Shown here: one piece after another, positions 58,807-64,000 of the stretch
How the letters are laid out: every line of letters starts with the position of its first letter
How positions within the stretch are numbered: the first letter of the stretch is position 1
Translations under genes and position numbers: made by a program
The notes under the pieces: generated by a model
What the model was told of the DNA's origin: nothing
The model's database searches: none
The model's input: the letters and a program-made list of their open reading frames with translations, nothing else
DNA from: Solea solea
Lineage: Eukaryota > Chordata > Actinopteri > Pleuronectiformes > Soleidae
Reading direction: 5' to 3'
Assembly: GCF_958295425.1 (NCBI RefSeq)
Contig: NC_081143.1
Span: 11,660,094-11,724,093, forward strand
DNA: 64,000 bases

Positions 58807-59271
58807 ATGAGCGATTTGCACCAAGCTGCAGCGGCAGGGAATTATGAAAAAGTCAAGGAGATTCTGAGGCACAAAAAATGCAGTCCTAATGAGAGGGACA
58901 TTGAATGGAGGAACAAGACGCCTCTTCACTGGGCTACAGGTAACGGACAAACAGAAATGGTCAGGGTCCTCATTGATAATGGAGCCCGGACATGTCTGAG
59001 GACAGAGCATGGATGGACTCCCGCTCACTATGCTGCAGAGAGTGGCCATCTGGCAGTACTGCAGCTGCTACACTCCTTCCATGCTCCTATGGACAAGAGA
59101 GATGAATGTGGAGACAGACCAGTGCGGGTAGCTGAAATATATGGACACAGTGACTGTGTTGAATTCCTTCAGAAAGCAGAGCTCGAGTGCCAGGCCTACC
59201 GCAGGATGTCAGCTGAACAGGGGATTGCAATGGATGACTCAGATGAGGAGTGGTCAGACAATGGAAAATAA
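58807..59271 (+). CDS. ankrd66: ANKRD66-like ankyrin repeat protein (154 aa)
   Basis: An uninterrupted frame encodes a compact ankyrin-repeat protein. A partial first repeat covers residues 3-33 (LHQAAAAGNYEKVKEIL), and repeat two covers 37-68 (TPLHWATGNGQTEMVRVLI). Repeat three covers 70-101 (WTPAHYAAESGHLAVLQLL), and a degenerate fourth 102-130 (GDRPVRVAEIYGHSDCVEFL). The tail is KAELECQAYRRMSAEQG and a final acidic DDSDEEW. The order, spacing and the AE.ECQ..RR tail fit the ANKRD66 group as I remember it. The function is not established; ankyrin repeats bind proteins. The start is supported by the first repeat beginning at residue 3. No intron interrupts it, so it is either a naturally single-exon gene or an old retrocopy under selection. 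An AATAAA overlaps the stop codon; no poly-A tract follows directly. It is the clearest host gene here. Confidence 0.85.
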   Translation: MSDLHQAAAAGNYEKVKEILRHKKCSPNERDIEWRNKTPLHWATGNGQTEMVRVLIDNGARTCLRTEHGWTPAHYAAESGHLAVLQLLHSFHAPMDKRDECGDRPVRVAEIYGHSDCVEFLQKAELECQAYRRMSAEQGIAMDDSDEEWSDNGK

Positions 59272-60305
59272 ATAGTCCTCACAGAATATGTATTATACCA
59301 GGACGAAAGAAAAAATCATCCATTTAATCGCAGAATTCGCTGCGATCATTTGCTATTAATCACAGCTTTTCATCTTGTGAGGCTTGTCAGGATTGATGTT
59401 TAAGTGTAAAATCCCTGAATCTATTGAGTGCAATAGCATACATTATTTCCTCTGAACTACAGATGCAACGTATATGCACTTACTAAATGCAGTTACTGCA
59501 AAAAAAAACTAAACACCAAAAAGCTGAGCCATCACAACCTTTAAAAGTATATAGAGGCAAACAATTTGTGTGTACTCATGTATCACTTCTGAATTTATAC
59601 TGTAGATACAATTATATAGAAATATAATAATAATCTGCATATTCTTGGCTCAGTGGATGGGATGGTTTGCTGGTGACACCTGATAGCACTGCAAGTGCAC
59701 AAAGCATCTCTGGTCAGCTGAGATGTCGAATAATTCATTACTTTCTACATTTTAAATGATAATCCGTTTTTTTAGGTCTGGTTCAGTCATGCTGTCTGGG
59801 CTTTTTTATATTTGTATCAGTACAGTTTTACAATTTGCGCTGCATGTATTTATTGGCTCAGTTTGTTAAGTTTAGAGGTGGAGCTGTTCATGATTCTGTG
59901 TGTTGCAGGAACCTGGAGCACCTGCATCGCTCTCTCTCTCAGTCAGGTGTCACAGAGTTCACGAACACACCTGCACACCTCCCAGGTGTGTCCCTGGTCT
60001 GGACACTTGATACCAACATATCACACATCACACACAGATGCACACACACCACCAAATCATTCCCTGGTGGGCTGGGGCTGGGGGGATGTAAGTGCCCGAC
60101 TCCTGCTCGCTCCTCCACTGTGTTGGGGATGGTGGTCTGGGAGCATTGCTAGATGCAGATGAAGAAAGTGAACTTATCATAAAAATGAATGTCACTTTAA
60201 TGTTGTTTATGTTTTGTTTTGTCAAGTATGTTCCATTTAAGTTTAATAGTTTCATGTTGCTAACCTGTACATATACTGTCATTGATATTGTTGTCCACAC
60301 CTGTC

Positions 60306-60343
<38 letters not shown>

Positions 60344-60355
60344 GTCCCTGCACAC
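59272..60355. other. Downstream flank of the ankyrin gene
   Basis: No second exon is recognised. A plus-strand patch at 59820-60170 is more GC-rich and open in two frames, but without a domain. A CT microsatellite (60309-60342) precedes the LINE. Confidence 0.4.
60309..60342. repeat. (CT)n microsatellite
   Basis: About 16 CT units. Confidence 0.95.
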
Positions 60356-60360
60356 ATCGT

Positions 60361-61017
60361 GGTGCAGGTGGCTAAATCTTTAATTTTATGTCACCTGGAT
60401 TATTGTGCACCTGTATGGTCATCTGCATCTAAAGGTCAACTAAAGAAATTACAAACTGCCCAGAACAGAGCTGCCAGGTTAGTATTACATTGTCCCATAA
60501 GAACAAACACTATCAGTAGGCACTGTCGACTCTCATGGTTAACGCTAGAGAACAGATTGGTACATTTTTCAGAAACAGTCTTTTCTTCCGAACCCGTTTT
60601 CTTATATAACCACATTTTCAGGTGTGATCAGGTTCAATCTCATTTGACTAGGTCAGCTGATAATGACCAGTTGATGTTACCACACCCAAAATCAAATGCT
60701 TTAAATACATCAGTTATTTATCGTCATCGCCATGAATTATCACGTACCATCTGAGAATGCACTATTTAAATTTAAATGAGTAGGGAATGGACATACAGTA
60801 TTTACTGTGTGAATGTAATAATGAATGTAATGCTGTAATAACTTATTCTGAATATTTTCTGATAATGTTTATAATGATGTCTACAATGTTTTACTGCTTT
60901 CAGATTATCATTGTTAAGTGATTTTTTTTTTTTTTTGTGGACCCCAGGAAGACTAGCTTGTCCAACTTTAGTGACTGCTAATGGGAATCCTTAACAATAA
61001 ACAATAAACAATAAACT
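60361..61017 (+). pseudogene. L2/CR1-like LINE 3' end
   Basis: The frame to 60754 reads SLILCHLDYCAPVWSSASKG, QLKKLQTAQNRAARLVLHCP and SWLTLENRLVHF, the well-known C-terminal reverse transcriptase region of fish L2/CR1-type elements (LDYC..VW..., LQ..QNRAARL, L.WL....R). It then reads NHIFRCDQV, LPHPKSNA and the frame ends. The untranslated end carries TGTGGACCCCAGGAAGACTA and AACAATAAACAATAAACAAT as a tandem tail, so the true 3' end is kept. It is a 5'-truncated copy; the frame is open but lacks the catalytic motif. Confidence 0.88.
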
Positions 61018-61840
61018 CACTCTACCTCCCCCTTACTTTGTCTATCTATCAGTCTCTCTTTCTCTCTCCGTTAACCCCCCCGTCTTTCCCTCCTCTTGTC
61101 TGTCCACTTCCCATCTCCCTGTCCAGTCCGGTTGCCCACACCATATAATCATAAAATGAATAAAAAAGAATAAAAATAATAACTACAGGCTGATCATCAT
61201 CCTGTGCACAGCAAGAAGGCATGCAGTCAACCATATTACATGTCCTAGGTAGGAGGCAGGACAGGTGGTTGACACGTTTCACACACACACATAATGTGAC
61301 TGCTAATAATAATAGCTTTGATCATCCCAAGCTGAATTTTAGGATCAATTCACTAGAGTGCATTTTTAATTTGTAAACAGTCAATTTGTTTTTCATGCAA
61401 AGTATATATTATCATCAATGGAAGGATAAAAGTAGTGAGCCACCTGTTACGCAATTGACAAGGCAAGTAAATTGGCTGGTGATACGTGTGTAATACGTGT
61501 GTGACCCACTCTTGGAACACATGTATTTGTGAGGAGCTGAGTTGAGTGCAATACTCCCAGATGCACAGAAGTGAGTATTTTTATTTCAATATGGGAAATA
61601 ACAAACTTTCCTTGTTAAATGGAAAATGCACCTGAGTGGATTTGCACACAGTTTATTAGTTTGATTTAGAATCAAGTTGCCATAGGATTTAGTGTTTTAG
61701 TCGTATAAGCTTTTAATGTTGTCCCCTTGGTAGCCATTTTTTTTCGTAAGCAAGAGCCTCAATGATTCAGACTGGTTTTCAGGACAGGTTAGTCTGTAAT
61801 TAAGTTTTTTAACTTACTCTCAGATGTGAGGAAATAAATC
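61018..61840. other. Intergenic DNA
   Basis: A pyrimidine-rich stretch (61020-61130), then AT-rich DNA. No gene or repeat family is recognised. Confidence 0.4.
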
Positions 61841-61844
61841 CATG

Positions 61845-62075
61845 TCCATTCATTCGTTCATTGTGTTCTGCTTAATCCTCCAAAAAAAAACAACCATTCA
61901 CTCACACTACGGTCAGTTTAGAGTGTCCAATTAACGTTTTCGGACTGTGACCCAGAGAGAAGCCACACACACAGGGAGATAATGCAAACTCCACACAGAA
62001 AGGCCCCTAATTGTGTTCCAGACCAGTGACCTTCTTGCTGTGAGGTTACAATGCTAGCCACTTCACCACTGTGTA
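61845..62075 (-). mobile_element. tRNA-derived SINE with internal deletion
   Basis: The plus strand shows the tail (CATTCATTCGTTCATT), skips about 100 bp of body, then continues with CAACCATTCACTCACACTAC, GCAAACTCCACACAGAAAGG and the decayed tRNA head (GACCTTCTTGCTGTGAGGTT, GCTAGCCACTTCACCACTGT). Confidence 0.85.
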
Positions 62076-63600
62076 AAACAAAGTATTATTTAACATAAAA
62101 TTAGGATTTCTTTTTTTTTATGGTGTACATTTTTTCTTCATTTATTCATTAACTACCAATTTTCTTTCAGGTCATCCCCCATCTCACCTGATCCCTGTTC
62201 CTTTTTCACCCCCCCACAATATGACCTCAAAGGCATCAATGCAGTCTTACCCTCCAAGACGTGAAAAAATAAATCAGTCCATGTTGTAATATGATATACG
62301 AACAGTCCTCTTGATTCGTTTTGTGCTTCACACCTCTCAGGTTAGCCCCAGCTGTTCAAATAAAGCTGAGGTGATGACATTAGAGTGCCCAACACATGCT
62401 AACATCAGGTTTCTGAGATGGATTCAAGTGAATGTTAAGTTTGTCTGTTGGGGTGTATGACTTGACATAAACCCCGGGTAGAGCCAGCGCATCAAACCTC
62501 TGTGGCACAGTAATGCAGACAGCACCCTGACCTGTGTGTTGTGTGCACAGAGGAAGCACTCTGGAAAAGGAAGCCTGGGGATGACATTAATTTACTGTGA
62601 CAGTTTGGCTTTCATCAGCAGCAGGGCTGCATAAGAGAGGTCAACCTTTATATTGTGTTCTACCTCTTTGTGTGTGTGTGTGTTAAAAAGGGAAAAAAAG
62701 GAACTGTCTGTCTTTACATACAGTCACTTAAACAGCAGCTGGCAGTCAGCTGTAATTATACACCTAAGCCTGTGCATTATTTATGTCACCTTTTAAAATC
62801 CATTAAAAGTCATTTGGTCTCCTCCAGAACCTGTCATTATCGATTGACTTTACTGTAATTGCTGCTTTAAGCACTCACAGATTTTCTGCGGGGTGATTAA
62901 GGATGTAGACACAGCTGCAGGAGAGCGCAGCAAACATGCGCACATCAAGGCAGTGTAAAACTCATGCAGTATATCACCTGGTGGTCAGCCGCCAACGCAG
63001 AGTCCTGGATTCAGTCTGTGATTGCAATGGCTGTGTGTGGGTGCGATGGCTGTGTGTGGCATCAGATATAGTCTGATGCTTTTCCTCAACTGATGATTTA
63101 TGTTCTAATAAGGCTGCGGTTTGCTTTTACAGTTGGGCTTTTAAACTTGAATCTCATCCATCACTTCTGCGGTTAGGATATGTTAAAGCTGTGACACGTG
63201 CTAAACTGAAAGACGGCAGCAGTTGATGTGTACGCACATGCTTCTGAAAGCGGCACGAGGCATGATGGGAAAATATTGTTCTCACTCATTAGCTATGTTT
63301 ACATTTGTGAAATGTCTTCATTTTGAAAATCTCTGTTCCAATTGGAATTTACTATTCCGTCGTTTACATGGACACGACATTGAAGGATCTGATTGTGATT
63401 TGTGTCATAATGGACTATTCTGACATTCTCCAGAAGAAGCTTCACTGCTTATGTCGTAAACAAACACTATATATATGTTTTCTCCCCCCCTTTCCTGTCC
63501 ACTATGGAAATACACCATGTTCTGAATACAGAATAACAGATTAATATGTTTAAACTGTCTAGTTTACATGCCATATTTTTTATTTTGATTACTTCTGTCC
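62076..63600. other. Non-repetitive intergenic DNA
   Basis: No gene recognised. The section at about 62690-62910 combines E-box sequence (CAGCAGCTGGCAG, CAGCTG) with TAATTATA and GTAATTGC, so it could be an enhancer, which is inference only. Confidence 0.35.
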
Positions 63601-63607
63601 ATGTAAA

Positions 63608-63918
63608 TATAGCTATTGTCTACTGCTTTATCTTCCACATGAGGATTGAGGGAGAGCTGGAGCCAATCCCAGCTGACGTAGGGTGACAGGTCGCCAGACC
63701 ATTGTGGGGCAAACATAAAGATAAACAACCATTCACTCTCACATTCACACCTACAGTTAATTTAGAGAGTCCAGTTTACCTCTGCATGTTTTTGGACTCT
63801 GGGAAATCCCATGCACACACAGGGAGAACATGCAAACTCCATACAAAAGGCCCTTGGTCAAAGCTGGAACCTGTGACCTTATTGTTGTGAGGTAACAGTG
63901 CTAGACACTACTCTCTTG
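63608..63918 (-). mobile_element. tRNA-derived SINE, almost complete
   Basis: From ATTGTCTACTGCTTTATCTT through CCAATCCCAGCTGACGTAGG, GAGAACATGCAAACTCCATA and a decayed head (GACCTTATTGTTGTGAGGTA, GTGCTAGACACTAC). All parts are present in order, with a small loss in the GGAGGAAGCC block. Confidence 0.85.
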
Positions 63919-64000
63919 TGTAGAATTATAGTTGACAGTTGATTTTCATCCATGACACTTTCCTCGATTTTTTATGTTAGCTGAGGGAGAAAGTGTTTAA

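Noticed and set aside
60092..60360. N-terminal part of a 220-codon frame as part of a gene
   Set aside because: Only the part after about 60361 is LINE reverse transcriptase. The earlier codons are chance and run through a CT microsatellite.
1..64000. CRISPR arrays, operons, bacterial elements
   Set aside because: No regularly spaced identical repeats with unique spacers and no dense gene packing. The content is that of a vertebrate genome.

Overview
The window reads as nuclear DNA of a bony fish, probably a spiny-rayed teleost. It is AT-rich, has no operon structure, and is full of repeats familiar from teleost genomes: a tRNA-headed SINE whose tail gives ATAAAGCGGTAGA on its own strand, L2/CR1-like and RTE-like LINE fragments, Tc1, hAT and piggyBac remnants, foldback MITEs and many CA/TA/CT microsatellites. 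Most open reading frames in it are chance frames or transposon debris. Species and chromosome cannot be told from the sequence alone.

Layout. 1-29 kb: gene-free DNA with MITEs, short LINE fragments, a Tc1-like and a piggyBac-like transposase remnant, SINE pieces and microsatellites. 29.3-34.3 kb: a LINE fragment, then an array of five tRNA-Ala copies (first UGC, then four AGC) carried in related 0.5-1.3 kb units, one of them split by a minus-strand LINE tail. 34.3-51.5 kb: repeats, including a near-complete SINE, a hAT transposase remnant, a 59-bp tandem repeat, a 472-bp TTAA-bounded MITE and an inverted repeat pair around an AT microsatellite. 51.5-59.3 kb: the only part with convincing protein genes. 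59.3-64 kb: a LINE 3' end and SINE copies.

The most interesting part is 51.5-58.8 kb. Two paralogous minus-strand genes (51559-51918 and 55236-55598) each have a 40-nt first coding exon, a phase-1 intron with matching GT-AG sites, and a second exon sharing the block PCWYI.PRG..PPANQLTNLHIA. They predict proteins of 84 and 80 residues that I do not recognise. Both have the same upstream module: CACATGACATTGG-like, then ATGACATAAC, then GATCAAAG (a TCF/LEF-like site), then a TATA region. A third copy of the module (58625-58712) lies about 100 bp upstream of, and divergent from, an apparently intronless ANKRD66-like ankyrin gene (58807-59271). The modules may be shared promoters, possibly bidirectional ones. 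This is inferred from sequence comparison inside the window only; no expression data or database search was available.
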